DNA of 64,000 nucleotides from assembly GCF_900217815.1 (NCBI RefSeq), contig NZ_OBMT01000013.1:35774-99773 (forward strand), written 5' to 3'. This document shows, piece after piece, positions 17,498 through 27,610 of this stretch (position 1 is the stretch's first letter; each line of letters opens with the position of its first letter). Under the pieces are notes generated by a model. The model was not told where the DNA came from. It was given only the letters and a program-made list of their open reading frames with translations, and did not search any database. The DNA comes from Rhodobacter maris. Its GTDB lineage: Bacteria > Pseudomonadota > Alphaproteobacteria > Rhodobacterales > Rhodobacteraceae. Both the position numbers and the translations under genes were made by a program.

Positions 17498-18205
17498 ATG
17501 ACGAGGATATTGATTGTCGATGACGATCCGGATCTGCGCGATCTGGTGCGCTTCGAGCTCGAAGGCCATGGCTTCGAGGTGGTCGAGGCGGCCTCGGCGG
17601 CCGAAGTCGCGCCCGCGCTTGTGCCCGTGCCGCCGGATCTGATCCTGCTCGACCTGCGGCTCCCCGATCAGGACGGGCTCGCGGTTGCCGGCCGGCTGCG
17701 CGCCACCTCGCGCATTCCGATCATCATGCTCACCGGGCTCGGTGGCGATGTGGACCGGATCGTCGGGCTTGAGATGGGGGCGGATGACTATGTCGTCAAA
17801 CCCTTCAATCCGCGCGAGCTGGTGGCGCGAATCAAGGCGGTGTTGCGGCGCACGGGCGCGGCGGCGGCGCCGGAACTGGCCGATCATGACCGGCGCGGCT
17901 TCGCGGGCTGGGTGATCGACCTCTCCGCCCGCAGCCTCGAAACCCCGGCGGGCCAGCCCGTGGCGCTGACCAATGCCGAGTTTCTGCTTCTTGAGGCGTT
18001 CATTCGCGCACCGCGTTGCGTGTTGAGCCGGGATCAGCTTCTGGAGCGCACCCGCTCGGATGGCGGCGAGGTGTTCGACCGTACCATCGACGTGCTGATC
18101 CTGCGGCTGCGCCGCAAGATCGAGCCCAATCCGCGCGCGCCGCAACTCATCCGTACCGAGCGCGGTGCAGGCTATGTGCTTGATGCCGAGGTGCGTCGGC
18201 TCTGA
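17498..18205 (+). CDS. OmpR/PhoB-family response regulator
   Basis: 235 residues. The receiver domain (1-120) has the acidic pair DDD at 8-10, phosphoacceptor Asp52 (LILLDLRLPDQDG) and the Thr and Lys switch residues (MLTG, VVKPFN). The C-terminal winged helix (about 140-232) ends in FDRTIDVLILRLRRKI and RTERGAGYVL, as in OmpR/TorR-type regulators. It converges with the hybrid kinase gene, and the two coding regions overlap by 34 bases at their 3' ends. The partner kinase and a periplasmic binding protein are next door. The nearby fruBKA operon is a likely target, by position only. Confidence 0.9.
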   Translation: MTRILIVDDDPDLRDLVRFELEGHGFEVVEAASAAEVAPALVPVPPDLILLDLRLPDQDGLAVAGRLRATSRIPIIMLTGLGGDVDRIVGLEMGADDYVVKPFNPRELVARIKAVLRRTGAAAAPELADHDRRGFAGWVIDLSARSLETPAGQPVALTNAEFLLLEAFIRAPRCVLSRDQLLERTRSDGGEVFDRTIDVLILRLRRKIEPNPRAPQLIRTERGAGYVLDAEVRRL

Positions 18206-20844
18206 GCCTCGAGGCTGAGCCGCACCGCGGTCGCCAGCACCTCCGCGGGCACGGGCTTGCGCAACAGGTTCGGCAGATCCGCTCCCGCCCGCCCCGGCGC
18301 TCCGGAGGTGAAAAGCACTGCAAGATCGGGGCGCAGCGCCCGTGCCTGCGCGGCCAGCGTTCGACCATCGAGTCCGGGCATCGCGAGGTCGGTATAGAGC
18401 AGGTCGATTTCGGGGATCTCGCGCAAGAGCTCGAGCGCGGTGGCGCCATCGGGCGCGGTCACCACGGCATGGCCCATCGCGCGCAGCTGATCGGCGGTGA
18501 TCTCAAGCAGATCGGCATCGTCGTCGACGGCGAGAATACAGGCCTCGCCCTCCTCAGCCACCATCACGACCCGGGCGCGCTCGGGGCTCACGGGGAGGCG
18601 CAGCGTGACCCTTGTGCCCGCGCCTGGGCTGCTCTCGATCGCCACCGCGCCCCCCGATTGTTCAACGAAGCCATACACCATCGAAAGCCCGAGCCCGCTA
18701 CCCTTGCCCACCGGCTTCGTGGTGAAGAAGGGCTCGAACACCTGCGCGGCGATTTCGGGCGGGATGCCCGCGCCGGTATCGGCGACGGTCAGCTCGACAA
18801 AACCCGGCCCCGCGGCCCGCGTGGTGATGGTGATCTCGCCGCCCCCCTCCATCGCGTCGCGCGCATTCACCGCGAGGTTCATCAGCGCATTCTCGAGCTG
18901 GCCCGGATCGACGCGCACTGTGGGCAGCATCTCGGCCAGATCGGTGACGAGCCGCACCCCCTCGCCAAGGCTCGCCTGCAGCAGATCCGCCATGCCGCGC
19001 ACAAGCGTATCAAGCGCCACATCCTCGGGCGCGAGCCGCTGGCGGCGCGAGAAAGTAAGCAGGCGATTGATCAGCGCCGCGCCGCGATTGGCGGCCGAAA
19101 GCCCCCGCTCGGCGCGGGCGCGCAGCGCCGGCACCTCCGCAAGCTCGCGTATCAGGATGTTGAAGTTGCCGATGATAACGGCCAAGATATTGTTGAAATC
19201 ATGCGCAATTCCGCCCGTTAGCTGGCCGACCGTCTCAAGTTTTTGCGCATGCAGCAGCTGGCTTTGCGTGGCCCGCGCTTCGGTCACATCCATATGGATC
19301 GTGGCAAAGCCCCCCTGCGGGATCGGGTTCGAGCGCAGCTCCAGCACCCGCCCCGAGGGGAAGCGCAGTTCGATCCGCTCGGAGAGGGTAAGGCGGCTGT
19401 GCGAGAGTGAATCGAGATCAAGCGCCGTGCCATCCGGGCCGAAGGCCTCGGCACCGCGCGCGGCAAGCAGGCGGTTGATTGTCTCGATTGCGAGCTCGCC
19501 CGAGACCTCCGCCTCGGAGAAACCATGCAGGCGCAGATACTGCGGGTTGAAGGCGACAAGGCGGCGGTCGCGGTCGAAGACTGAGAACCCGTCCTTCATC
19601 GTCTCGAAAGTGGCGAGAAGCAGGTTCGAGCGCTCGGCCAGTTCGCGGTCGAGCTTCTCGACCTGCGCGGAGTTTTCGCGAAACACCGCGAAAGCGCGGG
19701 CCAAATCACCAATCTCGTCGGCCCGGTCCGCGCCGGGCACTTCCGCGTTGCGCTCGCCCGCGGCCAGCCGCGTCATCGCGCGGGTGACGCCCGCGAGATT
19801 GCGGCTGAGCGGCCGGATCACGAGAAGATAGGAGAGGCCGCCGGCGATCAGGATCACCCCGAGCGCGATGGCGGTGAACTGCGTCGAGCGCGCCAGGATC
19901 GTGTCGCGCAACGCCTGTGTCACTTCCGCCGTCGTGCGGCTTACGCTGAGCACGCGCCGGTCGACGGCGGCCTTGAGATCGGCTGCGCGTGCGCTGGCGG
20001 CGGCAAGCGCCGCTTCGGCCCGGCTGCGGGCCGCGATCTCGGCGCTTTGCAGAGCAAAGAGGCCAGCGGGCCCGGTTTGCGCAGCGTAAAGCGCGAGAGC
20101 GGCGCGGACATCGGGTTCGAGCCCGGCGGGAAGGGCGGCGCTGATGTTTTCAAGCTCGCTCAAGGTCCGCAGGAAGGCCGCCCGGTTCTCGGCAAGCGTC
20201 GCCGCATCGCGCGCGGTGGTGGCGAGCAGCAACTCCGAGGTGGCGCGACCGGTAAGCCGTTCGGCGGCGAGAAGCGGGGCCTGGCTGCGCACGGCGGTGC
20301 GGTAGATCGCGGGCTCTGGAAGCGTTTCCCCGGCGGTGATCGCCTCCACCGCCAGGATCGAGGGGCCGAGGATCTGGCGGATCGCATCCTCCTGCGCCAG
20401 CATCCGTGCGCGCTCTGCCTCGCGCCGGGCCGCGACCGCGCGCAGCGTTTCGAGCGCCTCGCGCAACTCGGTGAACCGCCCGGCCAGTCCGCCCGAAAGT
20501 GCGAGGATCTCGGCGCTGTCCCAGCCCGTCTCGGAAGGGCCTGTGCGCAGTGCCGCGACCTGCTCGGAAAAGGCCGCGAGATCGGCATCCACAGCGCCTT
20601 GCGCCTCGGCCAGCGCCGTTTCCGTGCCTGCCGCAGCAAGGCTTGCGCCGCGCTGCTGCAGACGGTCGCCGATCCGCGCGAGCCGGAGCGCCGCCGCCAT
20701 CGCCGGCATGTCGTGCCCCGTCACCGTTTCCGCCGCCGTGCCGATCTGGTCGAGCGCGCGGATCGCTGCGATCCCGGCCAGCGCCATCGCCAGTGTGGAG
20801 AGTGCGACGATCAAGAGAAGCCGTCCCTGAATGCCCGCTCTCAT
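18172..20844 (-). CDS. TorS-like hybrid sensor histidine kinase
   Basis: 890 residues: membrane helix 1 at about 8-30, a long helical periplasmic sensor region (31-322), helix 2 at about 323-343, HAMP (344-395), PAS (410-520), a histidine kinase core with phospho-acceptor His548 in GIAHDFNNI, an ATPase domain (NARDAMEGG, DTGAGIP, GKGSGLGL) and a C-terminal receiver (ILAVDDDADLLE, YTDLAMPGLDG). The layout resembles TorS, which senses ligand through a periplasmic binding protein. The start overlaps the stop of such a binding-protein gene by four bases (ATGA), so sensor and partner are coupled. The phosphate presumably reaches the convergent OmpR-type regulator. Confidence 0.88.
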   Translation of the reverse strand: MRAGIQGRLLLIVALSTLAMALAGIAAIRALDQIGTAAETVTGHDMPAMAAALRLARIGDRLQQRGASLAAAGTETALAEAQGAVDADLAAFSEQVAALRTGPSETGWDSAEILALSGGLAGRFTELREALETLRAVAARREAERARMLAQEDAIRQILGPSILAVEAITAGETLPEPAIYRTAVRSQAPLLAAERLTGRATSELLLATTARDAATLAENRAAFLRTLSELENISAALPAGLEPDVRAALALYAAQTGPAGLFALQSAEIAARSRAEAALAAASARAADLKAAVDRRVLSVSRTTAEVTQALRDTILARSTQFTAIALGVILIAGGLSYLLVIRPLSRNLAGVTRAMTRLAAGERNAEVPGADRADEIGDLARAFAVFRENSAQVEKLDRELAERSNLLLATFETMKDGFSVFDRDRRLVAFNPQYLRLHGFSEAEVSGELAIETINRLLAARGAEAFGPDGTALDLDSLSHSRLTLSERIELRFPSGRVLELRSNPIPQGGFATIHMDVTEARATQSQLLHAQKLETVGQLTGGIAHDFNNILAVIIGNFNILIRELAEVPALRARAERGLSAANRGAALINRLLTFSRRQRLAPEDVALDTLVRGMADLLQASLGEGVRLVTDLAEMLPTVRVDPGQLENALMNLAVNARDAMEGGGEITITTRAAGPGFVELTVADTGAGIPPEIAAQVFEPFFTTKPVGKGSGLGLSMVYGFVEQSGGAVAIESSPGAGTRVTLRLPVSPERARVVMVAEEGEACILAVDDDADLLEITADQLRAMGHAVVTAPDGATALELLREIPEIDLLYTDLAMPGLDGRTLAAQARALRPDLAVLFTSGAPGRAGADLPNLLRKPVPAEVLATAVRLSLEAQSRRTSASST

Positions 20845-22289
20845 TGCGAAGCGGCCTCCAGCCCCATCGCCTCGCGATAATGGCGCCGCTGGCTGGCACG
20901 GCCGAGCCGGTCGGTGATCCGGTCCCAATCCGCCGCCGCCGCCTGCAGGGCCGCCTCGGGCGTCATCTCTTTGGCGAGAACCTTGCCGATGCGGGCTTCG
21001 AGCGCGGCCATATAGGCCGGATAGCCCGGCAAGCGCAGATCCTGCGCCGCTTGCGGCGCATCGAGGCTCTGGTGCAGAACATCCAGATAGCTCGCCGCGG
21101 GGGCGGCGCCCATCAACGCGGCCCAGCCCGTGCGGTCTTCCAGCTGGGCGCGGCGATAGGGGTTGAAGCCCGAGGCGCCCGACATCACATCGCGCGCGGC
21201 CCGGTCGGGTGCCGCCATGAAGGCGATGAAATCCCACGCCTCGGCGGGTTGCACCGCCTCGCGTGGCACCGCCGCTATCCAGCCGCCGAAAGCAAGAAAA
21301 GGCACCGCGCGCGGGGCCGCGAGCTTGTCCCAGGCCTTCGTTTCGGGATTCCAGACGTCGTCGACGCCGGGCAGGGCGAAGAAACCGACCCTGTCCCCGG
21401 TGGTGAAAGCGGTCGCATCGGTGGCGAGCACGCCGATATCGGACCAGTCGAGCGCCATCGCGGAACGCCCGGCGGCGAAGGCGGAGCGCACGCCATGACT
21501 TGAGAGCGGGCCGGTTTCATCAACTCCGCTGGCCACCGCAGCAAGGTAATCGTTCAGGGCCCGCAGCCAGGCCGGATTGTCGATTTCGGGCGCCATCGTC
21601 TCGGGATCAAAGAAGAAATATCCCGGATAATCAGGGTGCGCGGTATAGGCGGCGGCGTGGCTGAAGAGCGACCAGAGCCGCTGGCCATCTGGCGCCGAGG
21701 CCTCGAGCGTGCCTGCGAGCGGCTGACCCGCGGGGTCCTTCCGGCCATGAAAGAAGGCGGCGATCTTGGCGTAATCGGCCCAGGTCGCGGGGGGCGCAAG
21801 GGCCATACCGGTTGCGGCCTTGAAGGCGGTGCGGGTTGCAGGATCCTCGAACAGATCGCGCCGGTAAGCCCCCATGTGCAGATCGCCATCAAGGCTCACC
21901 GCCATCCATTGTCCGCGCCAGCGCATCTGACGGTCACGATAGGCGGGATGGATGCCTTGAACGAGCGGGCTTTGCACGAGCCGCGCGGGGACCGGCTGCA
22001 GGTAGGGGGCGAAATCGGGAAGCCAGTCGGCCGGGAAAAGGAGCACATCGGCCGGGGTCTGGCCGGTGACGAAGCCCATCATGATCTCGCCATAAAGCGC
22101 GTCGAAGGGCCGGGTCTCGACCGTGACCGGCTGCCCGGTGGCCTGAAGGAATTCCGCCCCGTGTGCGCGTGCGGGGCTTGCAATCGGCCCGCCGTCGCGG
22201 GTGAGCACCGTGATCGGCGCGGCCTCCAGCCGAAGCGCCGCGAGCGCCAATATGACAATTGTTACAATCCGCATCACGATCTTGGACAT
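20841..22289 (-). CDS. periplasmic sugar-type binding protein coupled to the sensor kinase
   Basis: 482 residues with a signal peptide (RIVTIVILALAALRLEAA, cut before PITV). The mature part looks like family 1 (sugar-type) binding proteins: QATGQPVTVETRPFDALYGE, then ADVLLFPADWLPDFAPYLQP. No permease or ATPase genes accompany it, and its stop overlaps the kinase start, so its role is more likely ligand sensing than transport. It is divergent from fruB, with 67 bases between the starts. Start 22289 is chosen to keep the signal peptide; the ribosome site is weak, and an in-frame ATG at 22274 is an alternative. Confidence 0.8.
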   Translation of the reverse strand: MSKIVMRIVTIVILALAALRLEAAPITVLTRDGGPIASPARAHGAEFLQATGQPVTVETRPFDALYGEIMMGFVTGQTPADVLLFPADWLPDFAPYLQPVPARLVQSPLVQGIHPAYRDRQMRWRGQWMAVSLDGDLHMGAYRRDLFEDPATRTAFKAATGMALAPPATWADYAKIAAFFHGRKDPAGQPLAGTLEASAPDGQRLWSLFSHAAAYTAHPDYPGYFFFDPETMAPEIDNPAWLRALNDYLAAVASGVDETGPLSSHGVRSAFAAGRSAMALDWSDIGVLATDATAFTTGDRVGFFALPGVDDVWNPETKAWDKLAAPRAVPFLAFGGWIAAVPREAVQPAEAWDFIAFMAAPDRAARDVMSGASGFNPYRRAQLEDRTGWAALMGAAPAASYLDVLHQSLDAPQAAQDLRLPGYPAYMAALEARIGKVLAKEMTPEAALQAAAADWDRITDRLGRASQRRHYREAMGLEAASQ

Positions 22290-22322
22290 ACTCCGTTCAT
22301 CTGGCCCCGGTCTCTTCCTGCC

Positions 22323-22342
22323 CAGAGCATCGCACAGAGCAT
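22323..22342. promoter_or_regulatory. direct repeat in the fruB upstream gap
   Basis: Two exact copies of CAGAGCAT with a 12-base period lie between the binding-protein gene and fruB. Direct repeats with roughly helical spacing are the usual site form for OmpR/TorR-type regulators. The repeat ends only a few bases before the fruB ribosome site, so it would have to act very close to, or downstream of, the transcription start. Confidence 0.3.
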
Positions 22343-22356
22343 GCCGAGGAGGAACC

Positions 22357-24837
22357 GTGATACCCCTGACCAGTGATCTCGTGGCCATCGGCAAGACAGC
22401 CAGCGACAAGGCCGATGCCATTGCCCAGGCGGTTGACCTGCTCGCCGCCGCCGGAAAGATCGACCCGCGCTATGGCGCGAGCATGATGGGCCGGGAGGCG
22501 GTTGCCAATACCTTCCTCGGCAACGGTATCGCGATTCCGCATGGGCTGCCCAAGGACCGCGACCTGATCCTTGAGACGGCGATTGCCGTGGTGCAACTGC
22601 CTGCGGGCGTCGACTGGGGCCCGGGCGACCGCGCGCGTCTCGTGGTGGCGATTGCCGCGAAATCGGATGAGCACCTGCAGGTTCTGAGCAACCTTACCGA
22701 TGTGCTAGGCGATGCCGATGAGGCCGAACGGCTCGCGACCACGACCAATCCCGAGGTGATCGTGGCGCGGCTGACTGGGGTCGAGCCGCCCGCGGCGGCC
22801 CCCGCGGCCGAAGATTTCGCGCAGGGTTTCGATGTGGTGGTTGCGGGCGCGCATGGGCTCCATGCCCGCCCGGCGACTGCGCTTGTCGAGATCGCGAAAG
22901 GGTTCGCGGCCGAGATCCGCGTGCGCCATGGCGCCAAGACCGCCAATGCCAAAAGCCTGATTTCCCTTCTCAATCTCGCTGCCGCGCAGGGCGTGCCCCT
23001 GCATGTGAGCGCTGAAGGGCCGGATGCGGATGCGGCGCTTGCCGCGCTTGCCGCCGCCTTTGCCGAGGGGCTCGAAGAGGAAGAAGACACCGGCGCTGCA
23101 GCCCCCGAAGCTGCGGCACCCGGTCTGACGGGGGCGATGGCTGCTGCCCCGCGCGTGTATGAGGGCCGCCTCCTCCCCGGCGTGTCCTCCTCGCCCGGTT
23201 TCGCCATCGCTCCCGTCTTCCGGTTTGCCCGCGACGAGGTAACCTTTGACCGGGATGCCGAAGATCCGGCGGCGGAAAGAGCGCGACTCGAAGCGGCGCT
23301 GAAGGCCGCCTGGCAGCAGCTTGAGGAGCTTCACGACGAGGTCTGGAAAAAATCCGGCCCGACGCGGGCGGCGATCTTCCGCGCGCATCAGGAATTTCTC
23401 GAAGACCCGGAGATGCGCAGCGCCGCCGAGGCGGGCATTGCCGAGGGGCGCACCGCCGCCTTCGCCTGGCATGCCGCCTACAGCGCGCGCGCCGATATGC
23501 TGGCCGCGATGAAGGATGCGGTGCTCGCCGGCCGCGCGATCGATCTGCGCGATGCCGGGCTCCGGGTGTTGCAGGGGCTGGGGGAGGGGAAGGCGGCCGA
23601 AGCGCATCTGCCGAGCGATCCCTGCATTCTTGTGGCCGAGGATCTGACGCCGTCGGATACGGCGCAGCTTGATCCGACCCTTGTGAAGGGTCTCTGCACC
23701 GCCGCGGGGGGGCCGACCTCGCATACTTCGATCATCGCCCGTGCGCTCGACATTCCGGCCGTGGTGGGGGCGGGGGCGGCGGTGCTCGATCTGCCCACCG
23801 GCACGGCGGTGCTGCTGGACGGTGCCGCGGGCCTGCTCGTGGTCAATCCCTCCGCTGCCGATATTGCCTCGGCCGAAGCGGCGCTGGCCGCGCTGGCCGC
23901 CGAGCGCGAGATCGAGGCACGCGCGCGCTTCAAGCCCGCGCTGAGCCCCGATGGCGCGCGCGTCGAGGTGGTGGCGAATATTTCCGATGTGGCCGAGGCG
24001 CTTGCCGCGGTCGAGGCGGGCGCCGAGGGCGTGGGCTTGTTGCGCACCGAATTCCTGTTCGTCAACCGCGAGGCTCCGCCGAGCGAAGACGAGCAGGTGC
24101 AGATCTATTCCGCGATGCTCGAAGCGATGAACGGCTTGCCGATCATCATCCGCACGCTCGATGTGGGCGGCGACAAGGAAATCCCCTATCTGCGCATGCC
24201 GGTCGAGGAAAACCCGTTCCTCGGGCTCCGCGGCATCCGCTTCTGCCTCGCGCATGAAAACCTGTTCCGCACGCAATTGCGCGCGATCTACCGCGCCGCG
24301 GCAAAGGGGCCGCTGCGGATCATGTTCCCGATGATCGCGATGGTGGCGGAGCTCGAGGACGCTTTGCGCATCGCCGAAGAGGTCCGGGTGGAAACCGGCG
24401 CCGCCCCCGTCGAGATGGGCATCATGATCGAGATCCCCTCGGCGGTGATGATGGCAACCGAACTCGCCCAACGGGTCGATTTCTTTTCGATCGGCACCAA
24501 TGACCTCACTCAATATGCGCTGGCGATGGACCGGATGCATCCGGTGCTTGCCAAGCAGGCCGACGGGCTCCATCCGGCGGTGCTGCGCCTCATCGACCAG
24601 ACCGTGCGCGCGGCCGACGCGGCGGGGATCTGGGTTGGTGCCTGCGGCGGCATTGCCGGCGATGCGCTCGGCGCGCGCATCCTTGCTGGGCTCGGCGTGC
24701 AGGAGTTGAGCGTGTCGATCCCCTCGGTGGCGGGTGTGAAGGCCGTTCTGCGCCGCCTGCCGATGGCCGAGAACCGCGCTTTGGCCACCCGTGCGCTCGG
24801 TGCGGCTGATGCCGCCTCTGTGCGCGCGCTGAGCTGA
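22357..24837 (+). CDS. fruB: fructose PTS multiphosphoryl transfer protein EIIA-HPr-EI
   Basis: 826 residues with three fused phosphotransferase modules: EIIA of the fructose type (1-145, His62 in GIAIPHG), HPr (about 155-240, His169 in HGLHARPA) and Enzyme I (about 265-826, His456 in GGPTSHTS, then the PEP-binding barrel with IMIEIPSA and FSIGTNDLTQYAL). The protein passes phosphate from PEP to FruA without separate general PTS proteins. Order and length fit the multiphosphoryl transfer protein of Rhodobacter capsulatus. The GTG start has AGGAGG upstream at 4 bases. It is the first gene of fruB-fruK-fruA. Confidence 0.95.
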   Translation: MIPLTSDLVAIGKTASDKADAIAQAVDLLAAAGKIDPRYGASMMGREAVANTFLGNGIAIPHGLPKDRDLILETAIAVVQLPAGVDWGPGDRARLVVAIAAKSDEHLQVLSNLTDVLGDADEAERLATTTNPEVIVARLTGVEPPAAAPAAEDFAQGFDVVVAGAHGLHARPATALVEIAKGFAAEIRVRHGAKTANAKSLISLLNLAAAQGVPLHVSAEGPDADAALAALAAAFAEGLEEEEDTGAAAPEAAAPGLTGAMAAAPRVYEGRLLPGVSSSPGFAIAPVFRFARDEVTFDRDAEDPAAERARLEAALKAAWQQLEELHDEVWKKSGPTRAAIFRAHQEFLEDPEMRSAAEAGIAEGRTAAFAWHAAYSARADMLAAMKDAVLAGRAIDLRDAGLRVLQGLGEGKAAEAHLPSDPCILVAEDLTPSDTAQLDPTLVKGLCTAAGGPTSHTSIIARALDIPAVVGAGAAVLDLPTGTAVLLDGAAGLLVVNPSAADIASAEAALAALAAEREIEARARFKPALSPDGARVEVVANISDVAEALAAVEAGAEGVGLLRTEFLFVNREAPPSEDEQVQIYSAMLEAMNGLPIIIRTLDVGGDKEIPYLRMPVEENPFLGLRGIRFCLAHENLFRTQLRAIYRAAAKGPLRIMFPMIAMVAELEDALRIAEEVRVETGAAPVEMGIMIEIPSAVMMATELAQRVDFFSIGTNDLTQYALAMDRMHPVLAKQADGLHPAVLRLIDQTVRAADAAGIWVGACGGIAGDALGARILAGLGVQELSVSIPSVAGVKAVLRRLPMAENRALATRALGAADAASVRALS

Positions 24838-24846
24838 GGGCACCGC

Positions 24847-25791
24847 ATGCAACCGACTATTGCCACGCTCACCCTCAATGCCGCAATCGATCAGACGGTG
24901 ATGGTGCCGGGCTTTGCCTTGGATGCCGTCAACCGGGTCGAGACCGTGCAGCGCGATGCTGGCGGCAAGGGGGTCAATGTCGCCTCCTTCCTCGCCCATT
25001 TCGGTCACAAGATCGTTGCCACAGGGCTTCTGGGGCAGGAAAACGACGCGATTTTTGCGCGCCATTTCGCCCATGCGGGAATTCTGGACGCCTGTACCCG
25101 CTGCGAAGGCGCCACACGCACCAATGTGAAAATCGTCGATCCGGCGCAGGATCAGGTCACCGATCTGAACTTCCCGGGCATTGTCGCCGGGGCTGCGGAT
25201 CTGGTGCTTGTCTCGGAGACGCTTGCGCGGCTGATGGCGCGCGGGCTCGACTGGCTCGGGCTTTGCGGCAGCCTGCCCGCGGGGCTCCCGGCCGACACTT
25301 ATGCGCGGCTGATCGCGCAGGCCCAAGCCGAAGGCGTGAAAGTCGCGCTTGACACTTCGGGCGCTGCGCTCGGCCCCGCGCTTGCCGCGCGCCCCGATAT
25401 CGTCAAGCCCAATGCCGCCGAACTCGGTGCCTATCTGGGTTGTGTCATTGCGACGCCCGCGGATGCGCTGGCTGCTGCGCATGATCTGGTGGCGAAGGGG
25501 ATTGGCCTTGTTGCCGTCTCGATGGGAGCCGAAGGCGCGGTTCTGGTGCGCGGCTGCGAGGCGGTCCATGCCCGCCCGCCGCACATCGCCATCGCCTCCA
25601 CCGTGGGGGCGGGCGACGCGATGGTGGCAGGGCTCATCCATGCTGCCACGCTGGGCCTCGATCTCGCCGCCACGGCGCGCATCGCCACCGCTTTTTCGCT
25701 TGGTGCACTGGGCGAGATCGGCCCCCGCTTGCCCGGGCGCGCCCGTATCGAGGCCCTTGCGCATGCCGTCGAAATCACCGCGCTCGGCTGA
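24847..25791 (+). CDS. fruK: 1-phosphofructokinase
   Basis: 314 residues of the PfkB/ribokinase family. [15 protein letters not shown] is the first family signature and the catalytic loop is [10 protein letters not shown] near residue 255. It phosphorylates the fructose 1-phosphate made by FruA to fructose 1,6-bisphosphate in the cytoplasm. It starts 9 bases after fruB and is followed by fruA after 26 bases, the standard fruBKA order. Confidence 0.95.
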   Translation: MQPTIATLTLNAAIDQTVMVPGFALDAVNRVETVQRDAGGKGVNVASFLAHFGHKIVATGLLGQENDAIFARHFAHAGILDACTRCEGATRTNVKIVDPAQDQVTDLNFPGIVAGAADLVLVSETLARLMARGLDWLGLCGSLPAGLPADTYARLIAQAQAEGVKVALDTSGAALGPALAARPDIVKPNAAELGAYLGCVIATPADALAAAHDLVAKGIGLVAVSMGAEGAVLVRGCEAVHARPPHIAIASTVGAGDAMVAGLIHAATLGLDLAATARIATAFSLGALGEIGPRLPGRARIEALAHAVEITALG

Positions 25792-25817
25792 GCCCGCGCG
25801 CCACCCGGGAGGACTCC

Positions 25818-27548
25818 ATGTCTAAGATCGTCGCCGTGACGGCCTGTCCCACAGGCATCGCGCATACCCATATGGCGGCCGAGGCGCTCAGCGCCACCGC
25901 GGCCCAGAAAGGTCATCAGATCCGTGTCGAGCGGCAATCCTCGCAGGGGGTGCAGGATGCGCTCTCCGGCGCCGAGATCGCTGCTGCCGACGTCGTGATG
26001 ATCGCAGCCGATATCCATGTCGACGAAACCCGCTTCGCCGCAAAACCCGTTTACCGGACCACGCCGGGCCGCGCCATCACCAGAACGGCGGCGGAACTCG
26101 ACGCGGCTCTGAGCTTGTCAGGAGAGGAGACTTCGCAAATGGCAACCCAGACTGGCGGATTGAAGGTGGTGGCCATCACCTCCTGCCCGACCGGCATCGC
26201 CCATACTTTCATGGCGGCCGATGCGCTGAAAAAAGCCGCCGCCGCGCGGGGTTGGGAGATTGCAGTCGAGACGCAGGGCTCGGTGGGCTCGCAAAACACG
26301 CTCACCGATGCGCAGGTGGCAGGCGCCGATCTCGTGGTGATCGCGGCCGATACCCATGTGGATGACGCGCGCTTTGCCGGCAAGAAGGTCTACAAGACCT
26401 CGGTCGGCGCGGCAGTGAAGGGCGCCGCCAAGGTGCTCGATGACGCCGTGGCCGAGGGCGAAGTGCTGGGCCGCAACCTCGCCGAAACCGTCGAGGCGCT
26501 CAAAGCCAAGCGCGCGGCGGGCCGCACCGGCCCCTATCAGCACTTGCTCACGGGCGTTTCCTTCATGCTGCCGCTTGTGGTGGCGGGGGGCTTGCTCATC
26601 GCGCTCTCTTTCGTTTTCGGCATCAAGGCGTTCGAGCAGGAAGGCACGCTTGCCGCGGCGCTGATGACGATTGGCGGCGGCGCCGCCTTCAAGCTGATGG
26701 TGCCGGTGCTCGCGGGCTATATCGCCTATTCGATCGCCGACCGGCCCGGCCTTACCCCCGGCCTGATCGGCGGCATGCTGGCCGTGAACCTGAACGCGGG
26801 CTTTCTGGGCGGGATCGTCGCGGGCTTCCTTGCGGGTTATGTCGCGCGCTGGCTGCGCGATGCGATCCAGCTGCCGCGCGTGCTCGAAGGGCTGAAACCG
26901 GTTCTGATCCTGCCGCTCCTCTCCACACTGATCACCGGGCTTGTGATGGTCTATGTGGTCGGTGAGCCGGTCGCGGCGCTACTCGCGGCGATGACCTCCT
27001 TCCTGCAGGGTCTGGGCACGACGAACGCGGTGGTGCTCGGCCTCATTCTGGGCGCGATGATGGCGGTTGACATGGGCGGGCCGATCAACAAGGCGGCCTA
27101 TACCTTCGGCGTCGGCCTGCTGACCTCGGACACCTATGCGCCGATGGCGGCAGTCATGGCCGCGGGCATGACCCCACCGCTCGGCCTTGCCCTTGCAACG
27201 CTGATTGCGAAGAACCGCTTCACCGCGGAAGAGCGCGAAGCGGGGGGCGCGGCCGCGGTGCTTGGCCTCTCTTTCATCACCGAAGGCGCAATCCCCTTTG
27301 CCGCCAAGGATCCGGCGCGCGTTATTCCCTCGATCATCATCGGTTCGGCCGTGGCCGGGGCGCTCTCGATGGGACTTGGCTGCCAGCTCATGGCCCCGCA
27401 CGGCGGCATCTTCGTGCTCGCGATCCCGAACGCGGTTACGCATCTGGGGGCCTATGCTGCCTCGGTTCTCGCCGGCACGCTCGTGACTACGGCGCTCCTC
27501 GTGGTGCTGAAAAAACCGCTGCGGGACGGGAAGGCGATGGCCGCCTGA
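25818..27548 (+). CDS. fruA: fructose PTS permease EIIB'-EIIB-EIIC
   Basis: 576 residues. There are two EIIB-like domains: residues 1-100 with Cys10 in [18 protein letters not shown], and about 115-215 with Cys123 in [19 protein letters not shown] membrane EIIC domain of about eight helices follows (240-570), containing the loop [15 protein letters not shown]. It imports fructose and phosphorylates it at C1. The duplicated B domain is normal for FruA. GGAGG stands before the ATG, and a strong terminator follows 35 bases after the stop. Confidence 0.95.
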   Translation: MSKIVAVTACPTGIAHTHMAAEALSATAAQKGHQIRVERQSSQGVQDALSGAEIAAADVVMIAADIHVDETRFAAKPVYRTTPGRAITRTAAELDAALSLSGEETSQMATQTGGLKVVAITSCPTGIAHTFMAADALKKAAAARGWEIAVETQGSVGSQNTLTDAQVAGADLVVIAADTHVDDARFAGKKVYKTSVGAAVKGAAKVLDDAVAEGEVLGRNLAETVEALKAKRAAGRTGPYQHLLTGVSFMLPLVVAGGLLIALSFVFGIKAFEQEGTLAAALMTIGGGAAFKLMVPVLAGYIAYSIADRPGLTPGLIGGMLAVNLNAGFLGGIVAGFLAGYVARWLRDAIQLPRVLEGLKPVLILPLLSTLITGLVMVYVVGEPVAALLAAMTSFLQGLGTTNAVVLGLILGAMMAVDMGGPINKAAYTFGVGLLTSDTYAPMAAVMAAGMTPPLGLALATLIAKNRFTAEEREAGGAAAVLGLSFITEGAIPFAAKDPARVIPSIIIGSAVAGALSMGLGCQLMAPHGGIFVLAIPNAVTHLGAYAASVLAGTLVTTALLVVLKKPLRDGKAMAA

Positions 27549-27582
27549 GCGGAAACACGCGTCCGGCCGCAGAGCCGGGACG

Positions 27583-27610
27583 GGGCGCGGCGGTTGCCGC
27601 GCCCTTTGTT
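27583..27610 (+). terminator. rho-independent terminator of the fru operon
   Basis: GGGCGCGGC, a four-base loop GGTT and GCCGCGCCC make a perfect 9-pair GC stem, followed by TTTGTTGTTT. It lies 35 bases after the fruA stop, where the fruBKA transcript should end. Confidence 0.85.

Noticed and set aside
22705..25764. Very long minus-strand open frames across the fru operon and many other genes
   Set aside because: They are artefacts of high GC content; the plus-strand frames carry intact PTS motifs, and the minus-strand translations show no conserved domain.
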